From positions 64,672,323 to 64,736,322 of the forward strand of contig OY726560.1 of the NCBI GenBank assembly GCA_963383645.1: a stretch of DNA of 64,000 nucleotides. Direction: 5' to 3'. The notes under the pieces were generated by a model. That model saw only the letters and a list, made by a program, of their open reading frames with translations. It made no database searches and had not been told where the DNA came from. The DNA is from Muscardinus avellanarius. Taxonomy: Eukaryota; Chordata; Mammalia; Rodentia; Gliridae. The position numbers and the translations under genes were made by a program. Shown here in pieces: positions 10,984 to 23,130 of the stretch. Positions within the stretch are counted from its first letter, which is position 1. Each line of letters opens with the position of its first letter.

Positions 10984-11510
10984 GTTAAACATCATATTTA
11001 AATATACAAAACTTAGTAAATTAAAATCTTTTTCTGATATGAAGAAAGATAATTTGTGGGATATGGAGGCAAGGAAGACTAAAGTTTCACTTTTTATTTT
11101 CCTGAAAAGGTAGTTTCAAAGTCCTAGGGTTTGGGGATGTTGTTAGATTGTACTCAAACTTGTAACACTCATGTTTTTAGTCAGAATTAGAAAAATGCTG
11201 GAAAACAGGAGATTAAAGTATGAGGAAAGAGCCTTTCTGGCAGCACATTGCGCCTGAAATTTAGAAATAGCCCTGCATACTTCTCAGAAATCAATTATAA
11301 TTTCAAAATTATAGCAGAAGATACTACTACTCGGAGTTGATCTTTGTGAAAAGTGTAAATGGGAAAATGAAAAGGGCAAGCGAAAGAAAGAGTAGAGAAG
11401 AGAGAGGTGGAGAGGTAGAAAAATGTAGAAATTAAGAAGAGATACAACTGGTACTATAGAAATTTAAAAAATCATAATGTACTATGATGTACATCCTTAT
11501 GCCAATGAAT
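10984..11510. other. Unrecognised DNA
   Basis: AT-rich, with a purine-rich (GA/AG) stretch at 11370-11450. No gene or repeat family recognised. Confidence 0.4.
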
Positions 11511-11511
11511 T

Positions 11512-11720
11512 TTTTTTGGGTGGAACTGGGGGTAGAACCCAGGGGCTTTCTACCTCCTGGTATACTCCCAGACCCATTTTATATTTTATTCGGAAACAGG
11601 GTCTCACTAAGTTGCTGAGAGCCTCACTAAATAGCTGAGGCTGGCCTCGAACCTGTGTGATCCTCCTGTCTCAGCCTCCCAAGTACTGGGATTACAAGCG
11701 TGCACCACCACACCCGGCAC
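11512..11720 (-). mobile_element. B1-dID SINE (antisense)
   Basis: 'gaactgggggtagaaccc', 'gggtctcactaagttgctg', 'gattacaagcgtgcacc'. Flanking 'ccaatgaattttttt' and 'ccaatgattttttaa' form a near-identical TSD. Confidence 0.9.
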
Positions 11721-11744
11721 CAATGATTTTTTAAATTAATCACT

Positions 11745-11806
11745 TTATTTATTGTGCCCAAGGCCCTGTACATACTCTACTATTGAACTACCTCCCTAGC
11801 CAATAA
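11745..11806 (-). mobile_element. ID-like fragment (antisense)
   Basis: 'cccaaggccctgtacatac' and 'ctattgaactacctcccta' match the antisense of an old ID element. Confidence 0.5.
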
Positions 11807-12239
11807 TGCTGAATACAAAGATGAAATGCATAATTTCCTAGAGAGCATTGAATTAACAAATGTCTCAAGGAGAAGGTGAGCGTCTAAGTATGCCAGCAAC
11901 CATTAAAGAAATCCAATAATTAATCAAAAGACTAAGCTTGCCACAAATATATAAAACCTGGATGTTTTTTATGAATGACAATGAAAATGTCTTTAAGGAA
12001 CAAATCATCTCCTTAACATATAAATGATTTTAGAGATTATGAAAAGATAAGGCTACCTACTTAGTTATCTAGTTGATAACTAGAAGTAAATAGAAAAGTA
12101 TATTAAGATTGCAGACTAATCCCATTAATGAATATAAATTCAATTTTATTATATAAATGGTATATCAGTTCAGCATTGTATGTGCACATGGAGTATTTAT
12201 TCGAGGAATGCAAGCATAGTTTAATATATTATGCCAATT

Positions 12240-12322
12240 TCTTATTGTGGTACTGGGGATTGAGCCCAAGGCCTTGAGCATGTTAGGCAAGTACTCAACC
12301 ACTGAGCTGTACCCCCAGTTCT
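12240..12322 (-). mobile_element. ID element (antisense)
   Basis: A classic monomeric ID read backwards: 'ggtactggggattgagccc' (B box), 'gcatgttaggcaagtactc', 'ccactgagctgtaccc' (A box). 'tagtttaatat' occurs on both sides (about 12218 and 12320), a likely TSD. Confidence 0.85.
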
Positions 12323-12455
12323 AGTTTAATATTTAAAATGTATTAATAAAATAAAACATTTAAAGCGGATTACATGTCATAAGCCATAAGCTCCTATCTG
12401 TAGACTCAGAAAAAGTACTTGATAAAATTCAATACTTATTTAGGATTAAGAATTC

Positions 12456-12535
12456 ATTTTTTTTAGTATTGGGCACTGAAACAGAGCTGGGTACATGCTA
12501 GACAAATGTTCTACCACTGAATTACATCCCCAACC
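12456..12535 (-). mobile_element. ID element (antisense) with exact TSD
   Basis: 'tattgggcactgaaacag', 'gtacatgctagacaaatg', 'ccactgaattacatcccc'. The 15-bp repeat taggattaagaattc at 12441-12455 and 12536-12550 is an exact TSD. Confidence 0.92.
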
Positions 12536-13194
12536 TAGGATTAAGAATTCTTACTGAACTACAGACAAAAAGAAACTTCCTTAACTTGATAGAAGACATC
12601 TCTTTAAAATGAAATTACAAATCATTCTATGGCAAAGTAATTCCAGTCTGCTCTTAAAAGTATCACAGAAGAGCAAAGGTTAAGAAGAGATAAGATAACC
12701 TGAAATACAAAAGAAATGGGACTTGTCCTTATTATGAAAACTTGTTAGCTAAGACATGAAGTTGGTTTGGCTAGATTAAAAGGGAACAACAGATAGCCCA
12801 GGAATTGCCTTAAATATGTATGGAAATACGTATCTGGTAGAGGTTATGCTGCAGACCAGTGTGTGGAAGATAAAGTCTTCGAAAATTAGCAGATTCCTAT
12901 CTCCTGACATATGCAAATGCCAGAAAAATGAATGACTTAAATACATGAAATAGAATTTGAAAACTTTGATAACATAAGAAAATGTATTTATGACTATAAA
13001 CACATCTACGTGCTGAGAGATGACATTTGCAATACATATAACCTTCAAATGATTGTTTTTAGAATTAAAAAGTATGCCTATAAGTCAACACAAAAAGGAC
13101 AACCTGCTAGGGAAAAAAGGAGCAACATAAGTGAATAGATAATTCATAGTACGGGAAATCCCCATGGTCTAAAACATGTAAAATGATGTCCAAC

Positions 13195-13625
13195 CTAGTA
13201 GGGCATGGTGGTGCACACCTATTTGAGAGGCTGAGACAGGAAGATTGCCAGTAAAACAATCTTGCCAGGGTTGAAGACAGCTTTCGTAACTTAGTGAGGC
13301 CCTGTTTTTTTTTTGTTTTTTTTTTTGTGGTACTGGGGGTGGAACCCAGGGGCTTTTCTACCCCTGGGCTATACTCCCAGATCTATTTTATACTTTATTT
13401 GGAAACAGGGTCTCACTAAGTTTTGAGCTTCACTAAGTAGCTGAGGCTGGCTTTGAACCTGTGTGATGCTCATGTCTCAGCCTCCCAAGTGCTGGGATTG
13501 CAAGTGTGCGCCACCACGCCCAGCCTGCCCTGTTTTTATTTTGTTATTTTTTTTAAAGTGAAAAGGCTGGGGGCATAGCTTAGCAGTGGAGAGCTCCAGG
13601 TTTAATCCCAAGCATCTCCCTACAT
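13195..13625 (+). mobile_element. B1-dID SINE interrupted by a nested SINE
   Basis: The outer element starts 'tagtagggcatggtggtgc', reaches 'cttagtgaggccctg' at about 13303, and resumes at about 13528 with 'tttttattttgttat' and an ID half ('gggggcatagcttagcag', 'ggtttaatcccaagcat'). Confidence 0.82.
13304..13527 (-). mobile_element. B1-dID SINE, nested (antisense)
   Basis: A long T-run is followed by 'gtggtactgggggtggaac' and ends 'gcgccaccacgcccagcc'. The duplicated 'gccctgttttt' on both sides marks the insertion into the outer SINE. Confidence 0.88.
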
Positions 13626-14290
13626 GTTTAACCTAACTTTGTAATCAAAATTTAAAAATTTAAGCAATCTGCTTTTATCCTCATATTGGCTTAAATTCAA
13701 AGCCTTGACAATACTGAATTCTAGGAAAGATGAAGAGGATTGAAGTTTTCATATATTGCTTCTGAGGAAGCTGTAGCAATGACATTATTTTGAAGACAGT
13801 TCAGCAATAAAATAAAGGCAAAAAAAAGTGCTGCCTTGTGATTCACAATTCCACTTGTGCACAAGTATGTAGAAAGACCGATAACGGAACATTCATTGCC
13901 ACATTGTCAGTGATAAAAAAAAAAATCAGACACAGTTTATATATCCATCAAACAAAGCAAATATTAAAATGAACTATGATGTATTTCATAGTGGCTCAAC
14001 CCTTAACTTTTATCAAATGGCTAAACTTAAAAAGTGTATTTAAAATAACACAAGAGAAAGATCATTTAGGCTGCTGGTCACCTCTGGAAAGTTAGGGAAG
14101 AGAATGGGATCTGGAAGAATATTCCAGGAGTTTGGCCATACTTCCATTGTTAGATTCCTCAAGAAAGATAATCGTGAGCAGTGTGGCAAAGTGTGAGGTT
14201 TCAAGAAAGATGGGAGGTGGATGGGTTTTACTCCTCTCAGTTCTTTTCTATTTGTCCAAAATAATTTGTAATAAAAAACTGAACAGAGGA

Positions 14291-15169
14291 ACAGGAACAG
14301 ATGAGTTACTTTTATACAAGAAGAGTGAAAAGTGACATCAAGAAGGGGTCGAGCAAACCCTCTGCGGCCAGGTCAGAGGCATGTACCTAGGTCACGTAGA
14401 ACCACAGAGATGCCAGGGAGGCTGCCGGAGACACCGCTGCGCAGACTGTGAGCGTCACACAAGTCGGAGCTTGCTGCTGCTGGCGCCCTGCTGAGTAACC
14501 AATGGAGAGTTTATCCACACAGCTGTTTCATTTTCTTCTCAGTGCGCTTCTTCTTGTTTTATCTGATGTTCTGAGATAGAGAAGCATCCTACTGCTTTGC
14601 AGACTGAGGGAAATGGTCTCTCTCTCCCGGCCATGTTTCCCACCATGTGGGCTTGCAGAGAGTAGTCTAGATCGCAACCCATTTTCAGCCATCAGAGTTT
14701 AAAAAGGCATTGAGAGCATATGGCCTTCTGGAACCAGGTGGGAAAATAATCAGGAATGAAGAGTGGGCAGGTGCAAGACACTGGGGAGCGTGTGTGGGGG
14801 GAACCAAGGGAGCTAGAGAGGATGTCTAAAGTGAATGGTCACGACTTTAGCTAATTGTTGCCACATGGAAATGTGGGTGTCATCAAATTTTTAATTGTCA
14901 AGGAAACTAGAATTTTAGACTTAAAAAATGTAAAATTTTCTGAAATTTAAATATTTCAAGTATTTTGAATATTTCTTAAAATATTGTGTAGGAAAAAACA
15001 ACGGCAAGCAAGAGTCTCCTTGAGGATTTCTGCTAGCAGACACCCAACCTGGAATCCACACAGAAGAGCCCTGGCTGGGGCTGGGGGGCATGACTGGTCT
15101 CATTGGCCTGGGTGCTGCTGAGGAGGTTTAAGTGTAGAGCAGAATTGAAAACACACACACTTACCTCTT

Positions 15170-15177
<8 letters not shown>
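14291..15177. other. Unrecognised DNA
   Basis: 14340-14720 is GC-richer with several CpGs, but shows no promoter, exon or repeat signature I can defend. Confidence 0.4.

Positions 15178-15235
<58 letters not shown>
15178..15235. repeat. (CT)n microsatellite
   Basis: About 29 uninterrupted CT units. The antisense open frame across it (15033-15293, with an ER-repeat peptide) is an artefact of the repeat. Confidence 0.97.
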
Positions 15236-15236
<1 letters not shown>

Positions 15237-16185
15237 GTAAGAAATGGCCTGGTAGAAATCAAAGATCCCACACGTCAGCTTTGTAAAATCCAAACAGGGG
15301 CACTGAAGGGGCTGGGAGGAGCTGTGGAGTCATCTCGGGATGAGCTGTGACCTCCATCCACACTCCTTTTTTCTGCATTCTCCTGCCCCCACCCACACTC
15401 TTCCATGGGAAGCCCCTGGAGGGGTCTCAGCTCTCGTCTCAGATATCAGCCTACTGCATAGGGAGGCACAGAAGGCCAGAGCCTTAAAGGGAACTCATGA
15501 GTCATGGTGTTGCCTTGACATGGTTCCCCCCTGCTGTGGAGGTGGTGACAGTGCACTGGGAATCTGATGACTGCTTTGCAGGGCACAGGTGTACACTGAG
15601 GATCTAAATAACACTTGGTCACTTTAGTGTACTTTTTTCCCTGCTAAGGAGAGAAGATTGTAGAATTAGAATGAGAAATTTAGAACCGTTACAGAATTGC
15701 CCTTATTCACAGTTATAAAAAGGAACTGTACATTTCCCCAGCCTACTGAAATGATAACTTCGGGTTTTATTTTTGGAAAACGTACTTTTGATCTTGTAAA
15801 AATTTAATGGCCCTTGAATGGCAGGGACGTTCCAAGTGGTTCTTACTGGCTCTTCTCTGGCTGTAGCAGCAGGTGGATATTTGGGCGGGGGCCTCCCCTG
15901 CTCCAAGGGGCAGACAGGTAGGCAGGAGAAACACGCCCTCTCCCTTGTCTGGGCACCACTGCTAACAAGCAGCATGCACATGCTCTTTTCTCCTTCTCTA
16001 GCTCTGAGCCAGAGACAGGGCAAGGGTAGCCAGACCTCTGGTAAGATTGCAAACATCAACAGCTAACTCCTGTGCAGTGCTTGTCTGTCTCCAGATGCTC
16101 GAGTGCCTTCTTTCCTTCCTCCTTTCCAGTGTGGAATGAGCAGCAAACTCCTTCTACTCGTTAATATAAAAGGATCACACATCTA
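15236..16185. other. Unrecognised DNA
   Basis: GC-moderate single-copy DNA. Overlapping open frames on both strands between 15700 and 16070 are mutually shadowing, and none has a recognisable domain. Confidence 0.4.
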
Positions 16186-16350
16186 ATTGTTACCATAAGA
16201 CTCAGAACTGGGCTTCTTAAAGTGAAATGTGCAAACAGATCATGTGGGGACCTTGTTAGAATGTAAATTCTGACAACATGGGGATGGGAGGAAGAGGCAG
16301 AGTGGCGGCTTGCAAGCTCCCAGGTGATGCTGAGGCTGCCGGTCCATGAA
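16186..16350 (+). mobile_element. MER5A-like DNA transposon relic (hAT-Charlie)
   Basis: 'ttaaagtgaaatgtgcaaa', 'accttgttagaatgtaaat' and 'ctcccaggtgatgctgagg' match the expected order of a MER5-type non-autonomous hAT element. Diverged, so assignment is by pattern only. Confidence 0.6.
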
Positions 16351-17419
16351 CCCCAACTGCAGGAGCAAGGGAGGGTTAAGGATAAGACATGGGGTGTGGG
16401 AAGAGGACGTGGCTCTCCTTTCTCCATTCTGAGAATATCTCTGCTCTTCTTGCCCAGGACAATAATCCATCATCTGAACCTCGTTGGGAGGAGACCTGGT
16501 GCTCAGTTGCTGTGGCCCAGGAGGAGGTAGCACGGTGCTCCTTTGTGAGAGATGACAGCGCAGCAGCGTTATCCTCAGAATGCCAGCCCCGGCTCTCCAC
16601 TTTCCTGACCAGAGTTCTCTGGGCTTTCAGAGAAGCAGCAGGCTGGAGGGGGTGAGCTTAGAGGACACTGGTGGAAAGAACTCTGTGGACTTCTGAAAGC
16701 TGTGTGTTCACTTTCACGCTGTGGCAGGTCAGGTGAGAGATGATAAGACTGTTACTCGTCTGTTCCAAGATCTTTCTCAGCACAGACTGGATGGAGTGAA
16801 ATTAAGCCCTCCAGTGCCAGACCATTTGGCCCGAGTCCCTGGCACACAGATGGAGTCACAGTCAGGCAGGCCCCACCATGCTTCTGACGTGGAGGTGATG
16901 AGAACCTTCGGCCCCACAGGATTGTAACAGATGTTGTTTGGTTCCGGCAGCTGAGCAAGCCCCAGGCCGCAGTGTAAACATTCCATCTGCTCAGCCGGTT
17001 CCCTGTTCTGCCTTGGAAAAACCCTGGTCCTCCAGGTGTCTGTAGGCGCCTGTCCCTGCTTGAGCGGTCAGCAATTGCAGAGTCTGGGCTGTGGTGCACT
17101 CCCACAGCTCGCCAGGCTACAACTTCTGTACAGCTGGAGAAGGCCCTAGATAGACACCTGAGTGGAAACCAGACCGAAGACGGTCAGGATGCTCCACTCT
17201 CAGTCTCCCTCTTTCACTCTCAGCCTCCCTGAAAGAGGCTTTGGTACATCAGTGTTCTGCAGGGCTGGAATAAAATAGAGCTCAAGGCCTTCATTTTAAA
17301 ACATCTTTAAACAAATCTCAGAATGTCTCCAACGAATTCTGACTGCTCCCTAGGGCAGAGGTCCATTACTTAATCTTCTTAAATAATTTTGGATGATGTT
17401 AAAGATATTTTTAAAAATT
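16351..17419. other. Unrecognised GC-moderate DNA
   Basis: About 1.1 kb of single-copy sequence with several overlapping short frames in all directions. No domain, splice pattern or repeat recognised. Confidence 0.4.
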
Positions 17420-17667
17420 AGAGCTAGGCAAAGTGGTGCACGCTTGTAATCCCAGCATTTGGGAGGCTGAGACAGGAGGATCGTGGTTCTTGGCCAGCCT
17501 CAGCTACTTAGTGAGGCCCTTGGCAACTCAGTGAGACCCTGTTTCAAAATAAAGAATGGAAAATAGGGCTAGGGGTGCAGCTCTGAGGTAGAATGCCCCT
17601 GGGTTCCATCCCCAGTACAACAATAAATAAATAAATAAAGAAAGAAAGAAAGAAAGAAAGAAAGAAA
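17420..17667 (+). mobile_element. B1-dID SINE with (AAAT)/(GAAA) tail
   Basis: 'ggcaaagtggtgcacgc', 'catttgggaggctgagac', 'tttcaaaataaagaatgg', 'gggttccatccccagtac'. The tail is (AAAT)n turning into (GAAA)n, ending in 'aaattagaaatat', which echoes 'aaaattagagct' upstream (short TSD). Confidence 0.9.
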
Positions 17668-18257
17668 TTAGAAATATGCCCCATTTAAAGAAAAAGTGAA
17701 AGGAAAAGGATGGTCCCCAACCGACAAAACAACCAATAACTCGACTTCATTTCAAATTGAAGACCTGAGAGAGCAGGAGCAGGCGAGTCGGCACTTGCTT
17801 CTTGACGCCTCCTCGGGAACAGGGAAAGGCGGCACTACGTGTAGTTCACGGAATGCCAAATCTGCTGCCACCGTAAGCAACACTTGATCTGCTATCAGAA
17901 AATAGGAGTTTTCAGGAAATGCTCTTTCTAGGTAGTAGGGGAGGAGAGACTCCTGCTCAGCTGAAGGTAGACAGTGCTAATATAGCACCTTGTGCAGCCC
18001 CTGCCTGCAGCAGGCTGCCCAATCCTGATCCCCAGTGCACCGCAGCTGGCTTATGGATGGACACACATTTCCCTTTGCTCTTAGTGGAAAGACCCTGTGG
18101 GTGGGCATCCCCCTCCCATAGGTAGGACCACCATGGTCTGCAACATCATCCCCTCCCAAACACAGAAGAGCAGCACATGCCTGCTGTGACCCTGTCAGGG
18201 AAAGAGCAGATTCTTGTTTACCTGTTGGCCAGCTTGGCCCTGCACAGAGGCCATTAC
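17668..18257. other. Unrecognised DNA
   Basis: No recognised repeat. Short frames on both strands overlap and are not supported as genes. Confidence 0.4.
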
Positions 18258-18490
18258 AGAGCAACTAACAGTTGTCTATAAGCTACTTTGCACCAGGCAC
18301 ATCTCACCTAAGCCCAGCTCAGTGAGGTAAGGGCTACTAGCTTTATCATTTCAATTATAAAAGAGACAAAATTTTGGGAAGGTAAGGTTTTGGGTTGTTT
18401 TCAGAATCAAAGGCTGCATGGTAGAGGTTAGAGCCAGTGAAGGTGTCAAGGTCATATTCGCTCCAAGACTAAGTCCTTTCTATTGGCCCC
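18258..18490 (+). mobile_element. MIR SINE
   Basis: 'ttgcaccaggcacatctc', 'agctcagtgaggtaaggg' and 'catggtagaggttagagcc' follow MIR order in the sense direction. Confidence 0.65.
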
Positions 18491-20062
18491 GTCAAACAGT
18501 GAAGGGGGTGGGTGGTCCCGTGCGTTTGTCTGCAGCCTTGTGGTTCACAAATAAATGAAGTAGCCTTAACCTGCACGGCAGGGAGTCCTTTCTCTAAAGG
18601 GATGGAGGAATGATTCTACATTGAAGGCAGGATATTCTCCTTTACATTATAGTTTATAATTTAATGAGTGAGAGTTTTAAAGACAAAGAGCTACCACTGA
18701 GACTCCTGATTGTGTCATGGTGGAACATGGCAGTGGCTGGGAAGTCTGGGAAGGGAATCTGACTTTGTGCTGGACCAAGTGTGGGTGTGGCTGCTTCAGC
18801 GCATGCAGCTGAACCTGTGCAAAGCACCCAGTGCATAAACACCTGTTGAGCTCCTACTGTATGAAGAGATAGTAAGGATTCAGTGGGGGAATAAACAGAT
18901 GTAATCTTTGTCTGGAGAGGAGCCAGGATGGCACCAGCCCACATGTAGAAATGCAAAAGTCACGGCAGGCAGATAAAGGTACAACTCTCCTGGGGTATTC
19001 TCAAAAATTTCTGTGCTAGGGTGACTTTTCTTCTTGATAATTGCATTATTCACGGGAGATAAGGTTGGACAAAGGACTAAGACCACCTTTCTATCCTCTT
19101 CTCCTGTGGAAAGGCAAGTCTGTCTTGCAAAGCTATTTTCTTCCAGGGAGAACATCTAGTTGTCATAAAGTTGTCATCGACTCATGGGAACTTCCAAGGG
19201 GACAGCCATTTTCAAGACAAGAGCTTATAGCCACACAAGCTACCTTAACTTGTAAGTGAAGTCTAGAGACTTCCTCTTAATTTTTTTTCTTCCAAAACTA
19301 CAGCTACATCCCAATTCTCATCCAATTGTGCATTAGGTTGGAGAAGGAAAGGAGAAAACTATGTAGAAGACGGCATTGAAGGAAAGCAATTGGGGGCAAG
19401 CTCCTTGGAGGTGGACTGGGAAGTGCCAGGTATGAAAGGCCTTTTCTGATCTTAGAGCTATTTTCCTGGGAAAGACTGTCAGTTCCCTTTCGGCTGAGAA
19501 CTTCAACCAATTACAGTCACAGCTGCACTGCTGAGATGCCAATTTTTACTGAGACGATGCCAAAAGGAGTAATTTCTACACGCTAATTCTCCAAAGACAC
19601 TCTATTGTAGCAAGCAAGTGGTCACAGTTTGGGTGACTCCCAGGCTGTGTGACTCTGACAAGCCAGCGTGAGACCTCTTTACTCCAGAGCTCTGCTCTTC
19701 AACATAGAGAGGCCACGCTTCCAAGCTGAGAGAAGCTCGCAGGACTGGTCTCATCAAGGAGAATCCCCTAGATTTGATCACAAATCTCTGTCAAGGTGCA
19801 AAGAAATTGCATGATGGAGCCATTCACACTAACAAGAATCAGTGGATTTCTGAAGTCAGATTTGACTAAAAGACTTTATGAGCTTAAACTACTCTATTGT
19901 ATCTCCTATAATATGAAATAAGCTGTTTGATTGTGACTTTTGTAATACAAAGTATATTTTCTCAAGCATGTGCTGGCTTTTTGGTTAGCAATACAAGTTT
20001 AAAATAAAAGCACAGTGGACAATTTATTGTCTTGCTAATTAAAAATATATTTTAAGCCTCTG
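18491..20062. other. Unrecognised DNA
   Basis: About 1.6 kb without a repeat or gene I can name. 19280-19560 carries overlapping minus-strand frames without domain resemblance. Confidence 0.4.
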
Positions 20063-20238
20063 TTTTTTCATGTAATGGGGATTGAACCCAGGGGCAGTCT
20101 ACCTCTGAACTGCACCACCTATTTATTTTGAACAGTCTCACTAAGTTATTAGAGCCTAAGTCGCTGAGGCTGCCCTCGAACTGCCTATCTTAGGCTTCCA
20201 AGTACTGGGATTACATATGTGTGTCATCATGCCTAGCT
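20063..20238 (-). mobile_element. B1-dID SINE (antisense), diverged
   Basis: 'taatggggattgaaccc', 'gtctacctctgaactgc', 'gtactgggattacatatg'. Internal deletions shorten it. Confidence 0.82.
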
Positions 20239-20654
20239 TTGTAAGCCCTTTTTAATTTGAAGAGTCTTACTAAACAAATATAAGAGCAAGAGTTTTAAGG
20301 AAATAATGAACTAAGAAGGTTTCATTATTAAGACATTAAGGTTTGCTACAAGAGCAAGCCCTATTGGATAAATTAAATTCAATTTCCAAGTACCTGCTAG
20401 TGCCTATTGTGTGTCAACACTGGGAAGGGAAATGTTGGGGATCCAAAAATATAAGTAATAATGTGTATCTTTCAGAAGCCTGCAACCTAAGACACTTAAA
20501 CACTGGTGAAAGAGTTAGAAATTGTTAGATGTAATCTCCTTCTCATATGGACTATTTGTTATCTTTGTCTTGGGATGCCTTCGTAATGTGTTTCTCAATT
20601 AAGTATCCCAGTCAAGATTTTCACATTTCAGATGTTAGAATTTTTCTAAGACAC
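20239..20654. other. Unrecognised DNA
   Basis: 20390-20520 has the flavour of an ancient interspersed repeat ('gtgcctattgtgtgtcaac', 'gcctgcaacctaagac'), but I cannot place it. Confidence 0.3.
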
Positions 20655-20699
20655 TTATTCATTCATTCATTCATTCATTCATTCATTCATTCATTCATG
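20655..20699. repeat. (ATTC)n microsatellite
   Basis: About eleven ATTC units, with degenerate units continuing to 20716. Confidence 0.95.
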
Positions 20700-20715
20700 C
20701 ATTCAGTTATGCATT

Positions 20716-20760
20716 CAAGCTCAAGTGTAGCTCAGTGGTAGAGTGCTTCCCTAGCATCCT
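20716..20760 (+). mobile_element. ID-type 5' fragment
   Basis: 'agtgtagctcagtggtag' (pol III A box of ID) and 'gtgcttccctagcatcc'. The B-box half is absent. Confidence 0.7.
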
Positions 20761-20764
20761 TTTA

Positions 20765-21185
20765 TATTATAGACTGTCCCCTGAAAAAGCTCATGTATTA
20801 ACATTCAGAATTGATATAATGAGGGTTGTGATCTCATTAATGGATGAATCCATTGTAATAGATTTACTGGGTGATAATCTAGGCAAAAGGGATGTGGCTG
20901 AAGAAGATGGGTCTCTGGAGGTGTAGCCTTGGGGACTATGCTTGTGTCCTGGAATACCTTTGCTTCCTCCCTCTACTTCTGGCCTTCATGATGTGAGAGT
21001 AGAGCCTTCACTCTTTCTGTTTCCTGCTGCTATGCCCTGAGCTCCGCAGATTTCACCTCACTCAACATGAACGGAACCCCTGAAATCTCCAGAACTGTGA
21101 GCAAATAAGCCTTCTCTCCTCTAGGTTGTATGGTCAGTTGTTTTGGATTACAACAGTGAGAATGCTGACTGGAACAAATCCCTAG
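20765..21185 (+). mobile_element. LTR-like relic (MaLR-type suspected)
   Basis: Its end, 'ccagaactgtgagcaaataa', then 'gtatggtcagttgttttgg' and 'acagtgagaatgctgactgg', resembles the terminal part of mammalian MaLR-type LTRs. The beginning has 'cccctgaaaaagctcatg'. Parts of 56640-57000 look like the same family reversed. Family assignment is uncertain. Confidence 0.4.
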
Positions 21186-21239
21186 TAATGCAAAAGAAAA
21201 CAAATCACCTATTAATTCAATTAACATCTACAGGACAGC

Positions 21240-21500
21240 TTTTGTGTGTCAGGTACTGTATATTTTCCTCTCTATATAATTTTTCAACTGCTCTGGTCAT
21301 AATTCCTATTATGTAATGCTTTTAGCAATAATCAGCATGCTTCTACATCTGTTACCTCATCTGATCCTTTTAGTTATCCTGTGAGGTTGTCAGGGCAGAT
21401 ATTATTACAAATGATTATACTAAGTCTCAGAAAGGCTAAGTGCTTAGCTCAAGGTCACACAGCTGATGTGAGAAACAAAACAGAAAGGACTAGAAGCCAT
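21240..21500 (+). mobile_element. MIR SINE
   Basis: 'tgtgtgtcaggtactgtat', 'tacctcatctgatcctttt' and 'ctcaaggtcacacagctga' are the typical MIR sense order, ending in the conserved core. Confidence 0.8.
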
Positions 21501-21544
21501 AACCTTTGACTTTATTTCAAATGTCTTTGCATATGATGCAAAAT

Positions 21545-21700
21545 TGCTGGTACTATTAACAGCTACTATTTACTTCATGTCTTGAAACAGGGAGTAGGCA
21601 TAACAGTTTATGTAGATTATCTCATTTAAATTCTCATTATACAACTTATGAGAAAGTCACACCCAGACACAATCAAGGTCATAAATAGGTGAAAAAAGTG
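21545..21700 (+). mobile_element. MIR-like SINE fragment
   Basis: 'acagctactatttacttc' and 'gattatctcatttaaattc' give the first half of a MIR immediately after the previous one. Confidence 0.55.
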
Positions 21701-22094
21701 AGATTCTCCATTACCCTAACGCAATTTTCTCTTATGGGATACCCTGTTTCCTTTTGGATCAGAATGGAGGATGAAGAATATTTAAGTTCTTCTTTGGTGA
21801 GTTTAAGTTCATTTGGAATGAGATGAAAAATAAAGAATGTAAAGATAACAAATAGATAATAATAGTTTAGCTTGCATTATATTTATCATTGTATTAATGC
21901 ATTAATAAAATAATAATTTAGATGTTCTAAATTTTTACATATATTTTGATAAGAAAACTTGACTTGAGATATATCCTCCTAATGAAATTTTAAATACTCA
22001 ATATAGTATTCTTAAGTATGGGCACAGTGTTGTACAGCAGATTGCTAGCACTTAATTTATATAACTGAAACTTCATACCTCACAACATTTCCTT

Positions 22095-23130
22095 GGGCTC
22101 CACTTCCAGCCCCTGGAAACCATTGATTGACTTTCTGTCTCAGAATTGACCCCTCTAGAACCTCACATAAATGGAATCATGCAGTATTTGTTGTCCTTGA
22201 CTGGCTCATCTCATGTAGAATATCTTCAAGCTTCATCCATAGTGTCAGATATGATAGGATTTCCTTCTTTTTGAAGGCTAAATAATGTTCCATTGTATGT
22301 ATATACCACATTTCCTTTATCCATTCTTTTGCTAATAGACATTTAGATTGTTACTATATCTTGACCATTGTGAATAATGCTGCATAACATGGATATGCAG
22401 ATATTGCTTGAGATCCTGATTTCGATTCTTTTGGATATATTCTCAGAAGTGAGACTGCTTGATCATATGATAGTTATATTTTCAGGTTTCCTTCCTTCCT
22501 TTTCTCCTTCTTTCTTTCCTCTTCTGCTAGGGATTGAACCCAGGGCCTACATATGAGTGCTCTATTGCTGAGTTATACCCTCAGCCCTTTTCTCTTTTAT
22601 TTTGAGATATAGGCTCATTAAGTTGTCCAGAATGTCCTTGAACTTTCTATCCTTCTGCCTCAGCCTCCTGAGTAGCTAGAACTATAAGCATGTGCCAACA
22701 TGCCTACATTACTTTCAGGTTTTTTTTCTTTTTGAAGAACTTCCATACTATTTTCTGTAGAGGCTGTACTAATTTATGTTATAGCCAACAGATTCAGGGA
22801 TTTCAATTTCTCCACAATCTCATCAAAAATTGTTATCTTTTGACTTCTGAGAGGGACCATCCTAACAGGTATGAAGTAATATCCCAATGTCGTTTTGCTT
22901 TGCATTTCTTTGATGACTCGTGACGTTGAACAACTTTTCATATACCTGTTGGCCATTTGAATATCTTATTCGGAGAACTGTCTATCCAATTCCTTTGACC
23001 ATTTTTTAATTGATTCTTTTGAAGAACTTTGGAGGTATCTTGTTTGGTTTTGCTATTGAGCTGTGGGATTTCCTTATATATTTTGGAAAAGGTATATGAT
23101 TTACAAGTATTTTTTCCCAATCCTTTAGTA
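22095..23130 (-). mobile_element. L1M ORF2/3' region (antisense) with nested SINE
   Basis: Antisense L1 reads 'aaataatgttccattgtatg', 'gaataatgctgcataac', 'ggccatttgaatatctt' and 'ttccttatatattttgg', in the expected reverse order. It is an old copy, full of stops, split by a SINE at 22488-22712. Confidence 0.85.
22488..22712 (-). mobile_element. B1-dID SINE nested in L1M
   Basis: A CTTT-rich tail complement is followed by 'tgctagggattgaaccc', 'tgctgagttataccctc' and 'aagcatgtgccaacatgcc'. L1 'ttttcaggtttc' before and 'ctttcaggtttt' after bracket it. Confidence 0.85.

Larger units (their letters stand above)
11807..14290 (+). mobile_element. Ancient L1 (L1M-type) ORF2 region, broken by SINEs
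   Basis: Fossil L1 reads in order: 'gaaatccaataattaatc', 'agataaggctacctactt', 'ggaatgcaagcatagttta', 'gataaaattcaatactt', and later the ORF2 C-terminal-like area ('ccacttgtgcacaagtatg', 'ccatcaaacaaagcaaat'). These correspond to the order of the reverse-transcriptase and downstream ORF2 regions. It is full of stops and indels. It is interrupted by ID elements at 12240 and 12456 and by nested SINEs at 13195-13625. The part after 13626 is the least certain. Confidence 0.65.

Noticed and set aside
15033..15293. A frame with an Arg-Glu repeat
   Set aside because: Translation of the (CT)n microsatellite.
20716..20760. tRNA-like sequence with A-box motif
   Set aside because: It matches the ID SINE head, not a tRNA: no cloverleaf or complete B box is present.
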